From positions 1 to 16,677 of the forward strand of contig CAMKAP010000015.1 of assembly GCA_946410505.1 (NCBI GenBank): a DNA stretch of 16,677 nucleotides. The letters run 5' to 3'. Both the position numbers and the translations under genes were made by a program. The DNA is from an uncultured Clostridia bacterium (GTDB lineage: Bacteria > Bacillota_A > Clostridia > Oscillospirales > Oscillospiraceae). Below, piece by piece: positions 1 through 6,694 of this stretch (positions are counted from its first letter, which is position 1; every line of letters begins with the position of its first letter). The notes beneath the pieces were generated by a model. That model saw only the letters and a list, made by a program, of their open reading frames with translations, was not told where the DNA came from and did not search any database.

Positions 1-969
1 CTGGATATCGCGTGGGTTCCCGAATTTCAGAAGATGGGCATCCTGGTACCGCTGGATGCTGAAATGAGCGACTTTGCGGAAGTTACGGCAAATCTCCTGC
101 CCAGTGCCATGAGCACCGGCTTTGTGAAGGGCAATTACTACGCCATGGCTCTGAACACCAACACGAAGATTCTGTTCTACAATGAGGAAGCGCTGAAGGC
201 CGCCGGCCTGAGCGTTCCCAAGACCAGCGAGGACTTCGTCAAGGCGATCATCGCCCTGTCCGGCACCAATGAAAACGGCCAGCAGGTATGGGGCCTCAAC
301 GAGCCCGCCCTCTCCGGCTGGAACGTCCTGCCCTACATCTGGACCAATGGCGGCTCCATCACCAACGAGGACTACACCAAGGCCACCGGCTATGTGAACA
401 GCCCAGAGACAGTTGCTGCCGTTCAGACGCTGGTTGATCTCTATGCTAACGGTCAGTTCTCCGGCTTCAACAGCGGCGACATTCCCATGACGGACGGCTT
501 CGGTACTGGCCGCTACATGATGCTGCTCGAAGGCCCGTGGAAGACCGCGGAGCTTGCCGGCGCGTATCCTGACTTCGCCTATGGCACCGCTGAGATGCCT
601 GCGGGCAAGGCCGGTTCCATCTCCGTGCTCGGCGGCGAAGACATTGCCATGTTCAACACCGCCAACAAGGAAGGCGCCTGGAAGTTCATGAAGTTCATGA
701 CCAGCCCCTATGCGGAAGAAGAGATGGCTAAGTGCGGCCAGATCCCCGTCAACCAGGAGGCTCTTGCCAGCGATACCGTCAAGAACGCGCCGTTTGCGCC
801 CTTCCTGCAGGCCATCACCACCGCGCAGGCACGTCCTCCCGTGGCGTCCTGGTCTGAGATCGACAACGAGCTGACGACTGCCATGACCGACATGATTGTC
901 AACGGCGCTGACGTTCAGAAGACGCTGGACGAGCTGGCGGCGAAGATCGACGCACTGCTCGCAGAGTAA
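1..969 (+). CDS. ABC sugar-binding protein, 5'-truncated by window edge (system 1)
   Basis: Extracellular solute-binding protein of a CUT1-type sugar ABC importer; it would capture an oligosaccharide outside the membrane and hand it to the two permeases that follow. The reading frame is open from the first base (it reads LDIAWVPEFQKMG before the first internal ATG at 34), so the signal peptide and first lobe start lie outside the window; about 322 residues are visible. Family hallmarks are the N-lobe text 'AMALNTNTKILFYNEEALKAAGL', the 'GPWKTAEL' segment with its ligand-stacking-type Trp, and the 'NKEGAWKFMKFMTSPYAEEEMAK' segment near the C terminus, all common in maltose/multiple-sugar binding proteins. 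The gene is followed by a strong hairpin and then permease genes in the same direction. The substrate cannot be read from sequence; an alpha-glucoside is likely from the neighbouring GH13 enzyme, but this is inference. Confidence 0.9.
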   Translation: MDIAWVPEFQKMGILVPLDAEMSDFAEVTANLLPSAMSTGFVKGNYYAMALNTNTKILFYNEEALKAAGLSVPKTSEDFVKAIIALSGTNENGQQVWGLNEPALSGWNVLPYIWTNGGSITNEDYTKATGYVNSPETVAAVQTLVDLYANGQFSGFNSGDIPMTDGFGTGRYMMLLEGPWKTAELAGAYPDFAYGTAEMPAGKAGSISVLGGEDIAMFNTANKEGAWKFMKFMTSPYAEEEMAKCGQIPVNQEALASDTVKNAPFAPFLQAITTAQARPPVASWSEIDNELTTAMTDMIVNGADVQKTLDELAAKIDALLAE

Positions 970-1009
970 AAACAGTATAGCAAATTCAAAAAAACTACGC
1001 AATCCTTTT

Positions 1010-1042
1010 CTTCATGCGCTGCCCTTCCGGCAGCGCATGAAG
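1010..1042 (+). terminator. Intercistronic hairpin after binding-protein gene
   Basis: Perfect 14-bp stem, CTTCATGCGCTGCC (1010-1023) against GGCAGCGCATGAAG (1029-1042), with the 5-base loop CTTCC. No T-run follows it on the + strand, so it is more likely an mRNA-stabilising or partial-termination element than a full terminator. Placed 40 bases after the binding-protein stop and before the permeases, it would let the binding protein be made in excess. The rest of the 260-base gap (1043-1229) shows no gene and no promoter that I would defend. Confidence 0.6.
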
Positions 1043-1229
1043 ATATACGAACACCTGATAGACAATCTTTGATTCTTTCCGGTCAGAATTGCGCCTTGCT
1101 TCGTTGGTGCCCTTGACCATATATCTCCATTATGCTCTGCGGTCACCGCCTCGCCTGACACAATTCTGCCTCGGAAATCGTTCTAAAGCTTGCTATCAGG
1201 AATTCGTATGAAAGGGAGGGAGTACACCA

Positions 1230-2114
1230 ATGCAACTGAGATCCCGACGCGACAAGCTCCAATTCTCCGCGCTGCTTCTGCCCGGCATTCTGGTTTTTGC
1301 TCTCTTTACGATTTATCCCATCGTCAAGCTCTTTGGCATGAGCTTTTTGCGATGGGATCTGGGCAGCATGTTTGACAAAAGCTTCGCCGGATTTGATAAC
1401 TACAAGGCAGTTCTGACAGATAAAACCTTTCGGATCGCCTTTGAAAACACGCTGATCTACACCTTTGTTACCGTTCCGGGGCAAATGATCCTGGGACTCT
1501 TTGCCGCGGTACTGATCCACTCGATTCCGCGCTTCCGGGTGACCTTCCGCGTAATTTACTACATCCCGGTCATCACCTCATGGGTCATTGTCTCGCTCGT
1601 ATTTCGCTATATCTTCAACACTGAGGGCATGCTGAACTATCTGCTCACGAACGTGCTGCACCTGACAGCCAAAAACGTGGCCTGGCTGAATACCCGCTGG
1701 GGCGGCATGACCGTGGTCATGCTGCTCGGCATCTGGAAGGGCGTCGGCTGGAACCTGGTCGTGTTCCTTGCGGCGCTTCAGTCTGTGCCTAACGAACTCT
1801 ACGAAGCGGCGGAGGTGGACGGCTGCGGCAGTGTGAATAAGTTCTTCTCGATCACGCTTCCCAGCATCAAGCCCACGATCCTCTTCGCGCTGGTCATGCT
1901 GACCATCGGCGGCTTCAATGTCTTCACCTCAATCAAAATGATCACTGATGGCAAGCCCATGCACCAGACGGAGACCGTGCTGACCTGGATGTATTACAAG
2001 GCCTTCAGCGCCGGTCAGTTCGGTTATGCCGCGGCGCTGTCCTTTATTGTGGCTGTCACGCTGATGATTTTGGCCTTCCTCCAGTTTAAGGCCATGAAAA
2101 ATCAGAACGAATAA
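1230..2114 (+). CDS. Sugar ABC transporter permease, MalF/UgpA type (system 1)
   Basis: Membrane-spanning half of the importer that takes its substrate from the preceding binding protein. The 294-residue protein is the usual length for the short CUT1 permeases with six membrane segments; the first is 'SALLLPGILVFALFTIYPIVKLF'. The cytoplasmic EAA loop that docks on the ATPase is clear from about residue 192: EAAEVDGCGSVNKFFSITLP. The ATG at 1230 is preceded by GGGAGGGAG about 8 bases upstream, which fixes the start. It lies 12 bases before the second permease gene. Family-level identification is secure; the sugar is not. Confidence 0.92.
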   Translation: MQLRSRRDKLQFSALLLPGILVFALFTIYPIVKLFGMSFLRWDLGSMFDKSFAGFDNYKAVLTDKTFRIAFENTLIYTFVTVPGQMILGLFAAVLIHSIPRFRVTFRVIYYIPVITSWVIVSLVFRYIFNTEGMLNYLLTNVLHLTAKNVAWLNTRWGGMTVVMLLGIWKGVGWNLVVFLAALQSVPNELYEAAEVDGCGSVNKFFSITLPSIKPTILFALVMLTIGGFNVFTSIKMITDGKPMHQTETVLTWMYYKAFSAGQFGYAAALSFIVAVTLMILAFLQFKAMKNQNE

Positions 2115-2126
2115 GGGAGGGCTGAC

Positions 2127-2972
2127 ATGAGAAAAAGACATACTGCTCTTGCCAATGCGGGAAAGTATCTTTTGCTGCTGATCGGCGGCGCCGTTTCGGT
2201 CATGCCGATGATCTATATGCTCAGCACCTCTCTGCGCCCAAACGGAGCTCTGTATGAGTTCCCACCGCATTTCTTCCCGCGGCTGAGCGAGATCACCTTC
2301 GAAAACTATCAGTACATTTTCACGCAGGAGAAGTTTTACCTCAACTTCCTCAACAGCGTCCTTGTGGCGATCATCACGATCGTGCTTGCCGCCTTCGTAT
2401 CGACGGCGCTGGCCTACTGTCTGGCGCGTTTCCGTTTCCCCGGGCGCAATCTGCTCTTCGCGCTGGTCATCGGGATGATGATCATCCCCGGCACGACGCT
2501 GATTATTCCGCAGTATCAGCTCGCCACCTTCTTTAAGCTCACGAACAGGCTGGCCGGTCTGATCCCATTCTATGTGGCATGGGTCATTCCGTTCTCCACA
2601 TTTATGATCAAGAGCTACATCGAGGGCATCCCAAAGGAATACGACGAGGCGGTGTATGCCGACGGCGGTAGTGTGTTTACGGTGTTCTTCCGAATCATCC
2701 TGCCGCTCTCCAGCCCGGCTATCGCTTCCGTCAGCATCTTCAACTTCCTCACCTCCTGGGAGGAATTCACCTGGGCCATGACCGTCATCAACGACAACGC
2801 CAAGCGAACCCTGCCCATTGCGATCTCCGGCTTTTTCGGTCAGCATCAGTTCACCCAATGGGGCTATGTCTTTGCCATGTCGATGGCGAGCTTAGTCCCG
2901 GTGCTGATTGTATTCATCTGCTGTCAGAAGTTCTTCGTTTCCGGCTTGCAGGCCGGAGGACTGAAAGGGTAA
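2127..2972 (+). CDS. Sugar ABC transporter permease, MalG/UgpE type (system 1)
   Basis: Second permease of system 1, 281 residues, forming the channel heterodimer with the upstream MalF-type protein. It starts with a basic N terminus and a first membrane helix (about residues 14-34), a periplasmic-type loop with 'NYQYIFTQEKFYLNFLNSV', and the EAA loop from about residue 174 (EAVYADGGSVFTVFFRIILP; the usual EAA reads EAV here). It ends in 'QKFFVSGLQAGGLKG', the classic C terminus of MalG-type permeases. GGGAGGG about 7 bases before the ATG supports the start. No ATPase gene follows; the next gene is another binding protein, so the ATPase must be encoded elsewhere. Confidence 0.92.
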   Translation: MRKRHTALANAGKYLLLLIGGAVSVMPMIYMLSTSLRPNGALYEFPPHFFPRLSEITFENYQYIFTQEKFYLNFLNSVLVAIITIVLAAFVSTALAYCLARFRFPGRNLLFALVIGMMIIPGTTLIIPQYQLATFFKLTNRLAGLIPFYVAWVIPFSTFMIKSYIEGIPKEYDEAVYADGGSVFTVFFRIILPLSSPAIASVSIFNFLTSWEEFTWAMTVINDNAKRTLPIAISGFFGQHQFTQWGYVFAMSMASLVPVLIVFICCQKFFVSGLQAGGLKG

Positions 2973-2979
2973 GCCAACA

Positions 2980-2991
2980 GAAAGCACTTTA
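2980..2991. promoter_or_regulatory. Possible LacI-family operator, upstream copy
   Basis: GAAAGCACTTTA is an imperfect palindrome differing at two positions from the perfect GAAAGCGCTTTC at 3046-3057. The two centres are 66 bases apart, near six helical turns, which could allow a repressor tetramer to loop the DNA. It lies 8 bases after the stop of the preceding permease gene. This is inferred from similarity to the downstream palindrome only. Confidence 0.4.
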
Positions 2992-3039
2992 CAGAGCTTG
3001 CTTCTCCTTCATGGGAGCAGCAGGCTCTGTTTCCATCTT
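2992..3039 (+). terminator. Possible terminator or attenuator of the system 1 transcript
   Basis: CAGAGC (2992-2997) pairs with GCTCTG (3024-3029), and CTCC pairs with GGAG inside, leaving an imperfect stem with internal mismatches. The T-rich stretch TTTCCATCTTTT follows. It would end the system 1 transcript just upstream of the system 2 promoter. The stem is imperfect, so confidence is low. Confidence 0.35.
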
Positions 3040-3045
3040 TTCGCA

Positions 3046-3057
3046 GAAAGCGCTTTC
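3046..3057. promoter_or_regulatory. Palindromic operator GAAAGCGCTTTC (LacI family)
   Basis: Perfect 12-base palindrome with the central CG step typical of LacI/GalR-family operators and cre-like sites. It sits 11 bases upstream of the -35 box of the system 2 promoter, and the operon from that promoter ends with a LacI-family gene at 8402, so autoregulation and substrate induction are likely. It differs from the CcpA cre consensus at the outer positions, but a CcpA site cannot be excluded. Confidence 0.55.
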
Positions 3058-3068
3058 CTTCATTTTCG

Positions 3069-3097
3069 TTGACGAAAAAGCGCATGAATGAAATAAT
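3069..3097 (+). promoter_or_regulatory. Sigma-A type promoter of the maltodextrin operon
   Basis: TTGACG (3069-3074), a 17-base spacer, then AATAAT (3092-3097): five of six matches in each box. It lies 47 bases before the binding-protein start and just downstream of the palindromic operator. It would drive the genes from 3144 to 9400. Confidence 0.6.
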
Positions 3098-3143
3098 CAT
3101 GATGCTGGGGAAACCCCAAAATGTAAAAAATGGAGGATTTGCA

Positions 3144-4406
3144 ATGAAAAAGTTTCTATCTTTGTTTCTTGCCATTGCGCTGATCGCCTGCCTCTGCGCC
3201 TGCGGCACGCAGCCCGCTCAGACGCAGCCGAGCGAACAGCAGCCGGCACAGCAGCCCGCGCAGAACGAGCCCGCCGCCCCCGCTGAAGAGACCACGGGCG
3301 AGACGATCCACCTGAAGGTCTGGGGCTCTCAGCCCGATCAGGAGCTTCTGAAGGAGCTCTGCGAGGCTTTCGCCGCCGAGCACCCCGAAAACACCTGGGA
3401 GTTCGAGTACGGCGTGGTCGGCGAGGCCGACGCCCAGGCTCGCTATCTGGAAGACCCGGCCGCAGCCGCGGATGTCTTTTCCTTCCCCGATGACCAGATC
3501 ATCACCCTCGTGCAGGCGGACGCGCTGTACGAAGTCACCCGCAACCATGACGAGATCGTGGCCGCCAACGCCGCCGGTACCATCGACGCCGCAAGCTACA
3601 ACGGCGTGCTCTACGGCTATCCCATGACTGCCGATAACGGCTACTATCTGTATTACGACAAGTCCGTTCTCACCGAGGACGACGTGAAGACCCTGGACGG
3701 CATCCTTGCCGCTGCCAACGCCGCCGGGAAGCAGGTCCACATGGACGTCTCCAACGGCTGGTATCTGGCATCCTTCTTCCTGGGCAACGGCTGCCAGCTC
3801 ACGCTGGACGCTGACGGAAACCAGATCTGCGATTTCAATAACGCCAACGGCCTTGCCGCCGCCGAGGCGATCCGCGCCTTCTGCAACGATCCCGCCTTCA
3901 TCACCGGCGACGACAGCGTGCTGCAGGGCGGCATTGGCGACAACATCTGCGCCGGCGTCAGCGGCCCCTGGACCTCCGCGAGCATCAAGGAAAAGCTGGG
4001 TGACAATTTTGGCGCCGCAAAGCTCCCGACCTTTACCTGCAATGGCCAGCAGGTGCAGATGGGCTCCTTCCTCGGCTGCAAGGTGCTGGGCGTGAACACC
4101 CAGACCAAGCATCCCGTGGAAGCCATGATGCTTGCCGAGTACCTCACCAGTGAGCAGGCGCAGCTCCGCCGCTTCGAGGTGCTGGGCTACGGCCCCTCCA
4201 ACATCAATGCTGCCGCTTCTCCGGCTGTTGCGGCTGACCCTGCCCTGACCGCTCTTGCCGAGCAGAGCCAGTTTGCCATCAGCCAGCACGTCCTGGGCCA
4301 GTATTGGACGCCCGCCGAGGCCTTCGGCGCGGAACTGGAAGCCCACTCCGAGGGCGATCTCCAGCAGATGCTGGATCAGCTGGTCGAGCAGGCCACCGCA
4401 AAATAA
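3144..4406 (+). CDS. Maltodextrin-type ABC binding lipoprotein (system 2)
   Basis: Membrane-anchored substrate-binding protein of the second importer, 420 residues. The start chosen is the ATG at 3144, 8 bases after GGAGG; an upstream in-frame ATG at 3069 lacks a ribosome binding site and lies over the promoter. The N terminus MKKFLSLFLAIALIACLCACG is a lipoprotein signal peptide; Cys16 (LIAC) or Cys20 (LCAC) would be the lipidated residue. An acidic/Gln/Pro-rich linker follows (about 22-52), then the mature domain starting 'IHLKVWGSQPDQELLKELCE', a MalE/MdxE pattern. 'FSFPDDQIITLVQADALYEV', 'GVSGPWTSASIKEKLGDNF' and 'LAEYLTSEQAQLRRFEV' match the maltose/maltodextrin binding protein family. 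Followed by a hairpin and two permeases. Substrate assignment rests on this likeness plus the GH13 gene downstream. Confidence 0.9.
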   Translation: MKKFLSLFLAIALIACLCACGTQPAQTQPSEQQPAQQPAQNEPAAPAEETTGETIHLKVWGSQPDQELLKELCEAFAAEHPENTWEFEYGVVGEADAQARYLEDPAAAADVFSFPDDQIITLVQADALYEVTRNHDEIVAANAAGTIDAASYNGVLYGYPMTADNGYYLYYDKSVLTEDDVKTLDGILAAANAAGKQVHMDVSNGWYLASFFLGNGCQLTLDADGNQICDFNNANGLAAAEAIRAFCNDPAFITGDDSVLQGGIGDNICAGVSGPWTSASIKEKLGDNFGAAKLPTFTCNGQQVQMGSFLGCKVLGVNTQTKHPVEAMMLAEYLTSEQAQLRRFEVLGYGPSNINAAASPAVAADPALTALAEQSQFAISQHVLGQYWTPAEAFGAELEAHSEGDLQQMLDQLVEQATAK

Positions 4407-4430
4407 GTACATTTTGGTTCTTCCTACCGG

Positions 4431-4468
4431 GAAAAGGCTGCCGCAGGCAAAATCGCGACAGCCTTTTC
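4431..4468 (+). terminator. Intercistronic hairpin after the second binding-protein gene
   Basis: GAAAAGGCTG (4431-4440) pairs perfectly with CAGCCTTTTC (4459-4468) around an 18-base loop, and the 3' arm carries TTTTCTT. It can act as a partial terminator or as an RNA end stabiliser between the abundant binding protein and the permeases, the same arrangement as at 1010-1042. It ends 13 bases before the ribosome binding site of the next gene, so full termination here would silence the rest of the operon. Confidence 0.55.
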
Positions 4469-4481
4469 TTCCATATCTCAC

Positions 4482-4498
4482 GGAGGTGATGATCCTTG
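4482..4498 (+). promoter_or_regulatory. Ribosome binding site that selects a TTG start
   Basis: GGAGGTG (4482-4488), a near-perfect match to the 16S anti-SD, lies 7 bases before TTG at 4496. An ATG at 4489 directly abuts the SD and is in another frame, and the first in-frame ATG (4574) has no SD. The TTG is therefore the best start for the long MalF permease. Confidence 0.65.
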
Positions 4499-5851
4499 CA
4501 TCGTGGGCATCCTTTATGGCTTCAAGCCTTTCGAAATAGCAAACACCCTTTGACCTGGCTGTCGCTGGCGGTCATGGGCAGCGGCTGCTTCCGTTTCCGT
4601 CAATTTGGAAAAGGGTTTTTGTATCTGCTCTCTGAGATTGCTTTCTTCCGCTTCTTCTTCGGCTTCGGATGGAAGTACCTCTCCCACTTCGGAACGCTGG
4701 GGGAAAACACACAGCTCAAGGTCTGGAACGAGGAGCTGCAGATCTACCAGCGCGTCCCCGGCGACAACTCCATGCTGATCCTCCTGTTCAGCGTACTTAC
4801 CATCGCGGCGACGATCCTGTTTGTATACTTGTGGTATCTGAATGTGAAAAGCGCGGGAGAGCTGTGCCTCCTCGATGCGCAGGGCAAGCATATCCCGTCC
4901 TTCCGGGAGGATCTGAAGAGCCTGCTGGACAGCCGCTTCCATACGACGCTGCTGGCCGCCCCGATGATCAGTCTGGTGGCCTTCACGGTGCTGCCGATCG
5001 TGTTTATGGTGCTGATCGCCTTCACCAACTTTGACTCTGCCCATCAGCCTCCCGGCGAGCTTTTCACCTGGACGTGGCTCACCAATGTGACGGACATCTT
5101 CCTTGGTAACCAGACGAAAACCCACACCTTCTTCGGCATCTTCGGCTGGACGATCGTCTGGGCGATTCTGGCGACCTTCACCAACTATATCCTCGGCATG
5201 CTGTTAGCCATCCTCATCAACCACAAGCTGGTACGGATGAAGAAGATGTGGCGGACGCTTTTTGTCATTTCTATCGCCATCCCGCAATTTGTGAGCCTGC
5301 TGCTCATTTCCCGCGCGCTGGAGCCCATGGGCGCGGTCAACATCGCGCTGATGAAGCTGGGGCTCATCTCCGCCCCGCTGCCGTTCCTGACGGACAAGAC
5401 CCTGGCGCGCATCTGCGTGGTGGTCATCAACATGTGGATCGGCATTCCCTACACGATGCTGACCTTCAGCGGCGTGCTGATGAATATCCCCGCCGACCTC
5501 TATGAGAGCGCGGAGCTGGACGGCGCCGGGCCTTTCCGCCGCTTCACCAGCATCACGCTACCCTATATGATCTTCGTGACCGCCCCGGCGACGATCACGA
5601 CCTTTGTCGGCAACATCAACAACTTCAACGTCATCTATCTGCTGACGGGCGGCGGCCCCTTCGCGCTGGATTATTACCAGGCGGGCAAGACCGATCTGCT
5701 GGTCACCTGGCTCTATAAGCTCACCGTGGATCAGCACGACTACGCCCTGGCTTCCACCATCGGCATCTTCATCTTCATGATCGTCTCCACGCTCTCGATC
5801 ACGGTCTATAACCGCACCAGCGCTGTCAAGAAGGAGGATATGTTCCAATGA
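4496..5851 (+). CDS. Long MalF-type maltodextrin ABC permease (system 2)
   Basis: Permease of 451 residues, much longer than the system 1 partner because of an N-terminal extension with two extra membrane segments ('KGFLYLLSEIAFFRFFFGF' and 'SMLILLFSVLTIAATILFVYLW') separated by a short loop. This architecture is typical of Gram-positive maltodextrin permeases (MdxF/MalC type). The EAA loop for ATPase contact begins at about residue 337 (ESAELDGAGPFRRFTSITLP). 'NNFNVIYLLTGGGP' is the family's conserved late segment. Translation starts at TTG (see the ribosome binding site entry); if the ATG at 4574 were used the protein would lose 26 residues. It overlaps the next gene by four bases (ATGA), indicating translational coupling. 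Confidence 0.92.
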   Translation: MHRGHPLWLQAFRNSKHPLTWLSLAVMGSGCFRFRQFGKGFLYLLSEIAFFRFFFGFGWKYLSHFGTLGENTQLKVWNEELQIYQRVPGDNSMLILLFSVLTIAATILFVYLWYLNVKSAGELCLLDAQGKHIPSFREDLKSLLDSRFHTTLLAAPMISLVAFTVLPIVFMVLIAFTNFDSAHQPPGELFTWTWLTNVTDIFLGNQTKTHTFFGIFGWTIVWAILATFTNYILGMLLAILINHKLVRMKKMWRTLFVISIAIPQFVSLLLISRALEPMGAVNIALMKLGLISAPLPFLTDKTLARICVVVINMWIGIPYTMLTFSGVLMNIPADLYESAELDGAGPFRRFTSITLPYMIFVTAPATITTFVGNINNFNVIYLLTGGGPFALDYYQAGKTDLLVTWLYKLTVDQHDYALASTIGIFIFMIVSTLSITVYNRTSAVKKEDMFQ

Positions 5852-6690
5852 GCAGAAAAAAGAAACTGACCGGAATTGCCCTCCACGTGCTGCTGACGGT
5901 GCTGGCGATCCTGTGGCTGGTGCCGGTGTTCTGGCTGGTGCTGTCCTCTTTCCGGGCGGAGAAGGGCGCCTACACCTCCTATCTCTGGCCCAAGGGCTTT
6001 ACGCTTGCAAACTACGAACGGCTCTTTACGGATACCACGCTTTTCAACTTCCAGCGCTGGTTCCTCAATACGCTTTTTGTGGCTTGCTGCTGCTGCGTGA
6101 TCACCACGATCCTGACGCTGATGGTGGCCTATGTCTACTCCCGTCTCCGTTTCCCGTCCCGCAAGGCGCTGATGAACGTCTCGCTGGTGCTGGGCATGTT
6201 CCCGGGCTTCATGAGCATGATCGCCATCTACCACTTTCTCAAGGCCATCGGGCTGGATCAGACGCTGCTGGCGCTGATCCTGGTCTATTCCGGCGGCGCT
6301 GCACTGAACTACTATATCGCCAAGGGCTTCTTTGACACGATCCCCAAGGCGCTGGACGAGGCTGCCACGCTGGACGGTGCGACAAAGCACATCATCTTCT
6401 GGAAGATCATCCTGCCGAACTCCAAGCCCATCGTCGCCAATACCGCCATCAACGCTTTTATCGCGCCCTGGGTGGACTTCATCTTCGTCTCGGTCATCAT
6501 GAAGGACAACTACAACAACTACACCGTGGCAAAGGGTCTCTACACCATGGTGGACAAGGCCAACATCTTCGAGTATTACACGGCCTTCTGCGCCGGGGCG
6601 GTGCTGATCTCCATTCCCATTGTGCTGCTCTTTATCCGGCTGCAGGAATTCTATGTGGGCGGCGTGACCGCCGGCGCGTCAAAGGGGTGA
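5848..6690 (+). CDS. MalG-type maltodextrin ABC permease (system 2)
   Basis: Partner permease, 280 residues, six predicted membrane segments beginning with 'IALHVLLTVLAILWLVPVFWLVL'. The EAA loop starts about residue 171 (EAATLDGATKHIIFWKIILP), and the C terminus 'LQEFYVGGVTAGASKG' is diagnostic of MalG/MdxG-type proteins. Its ATG overlaps the TGA of the MalF gene, with AAGGAGG about 10 bases upstream. Its 3' end carries the ribosome binding site of the glycosidase gene, which starts 4 bases later. Together with the two preceding genes it makes a complete importer except for the ATPase. Confidence 0.93.
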   Translation: MSRKKKLTGIALHVLLTVLAILWLVPVFWLVLSSFRAEKGAYTSYLWPKGFTLANYERLFTDTTLFNFQRWFLNTLFVACCCCVITTILTLMVAYVYSRLRFPSRKALMNVSLVLGMFPGFMSMIAIYHFLKAIGLDQTLLALILVYSGGAALNYYIAKGFFDTIPKALDEAATLDGATKHIIFWKIILPNSKPIVANTAINAFIAPWVDFIFVSVIMKDNYNNYTVAKGLYTMVDKANIFEYYTAFCAGAVLISIPIVLLFIRLQEFYVGGVTAGASKG

Positions 6691-6694
6691 TAGA

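Noticed and set aside
1114..1140. TTGACC-like box upstream of the system 1 permease as a second promoter
   Set aside because: No -10 box at an acceptable 16-18 base distance.
1929..2858. - strand reading frame (309 codons) across the system 1 permeases
   Set aside because: It spans two real genes and their junction; the charged, low-complexity translation is typical of antisense to membrane proteins.
3069..3143. Earlier ATG for the maltodextrin binding protein
   Set aside because: It would place 25 residues before the signal peptide, lacks an SD and coincides with the -35 box of the promoter; the ATG at 3144 has GGAGG and starts a classic lipoprotein signal.
3156..4481. Long - strand reading frame (441 codons) opposite the maltodextrin binding protein
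   Set aside because: The + strand gene has a lipoprotein signal, SD and family motifs; the antisense frame has a Gly/Val/Leu/Ala-rich text without a recognisable domain.
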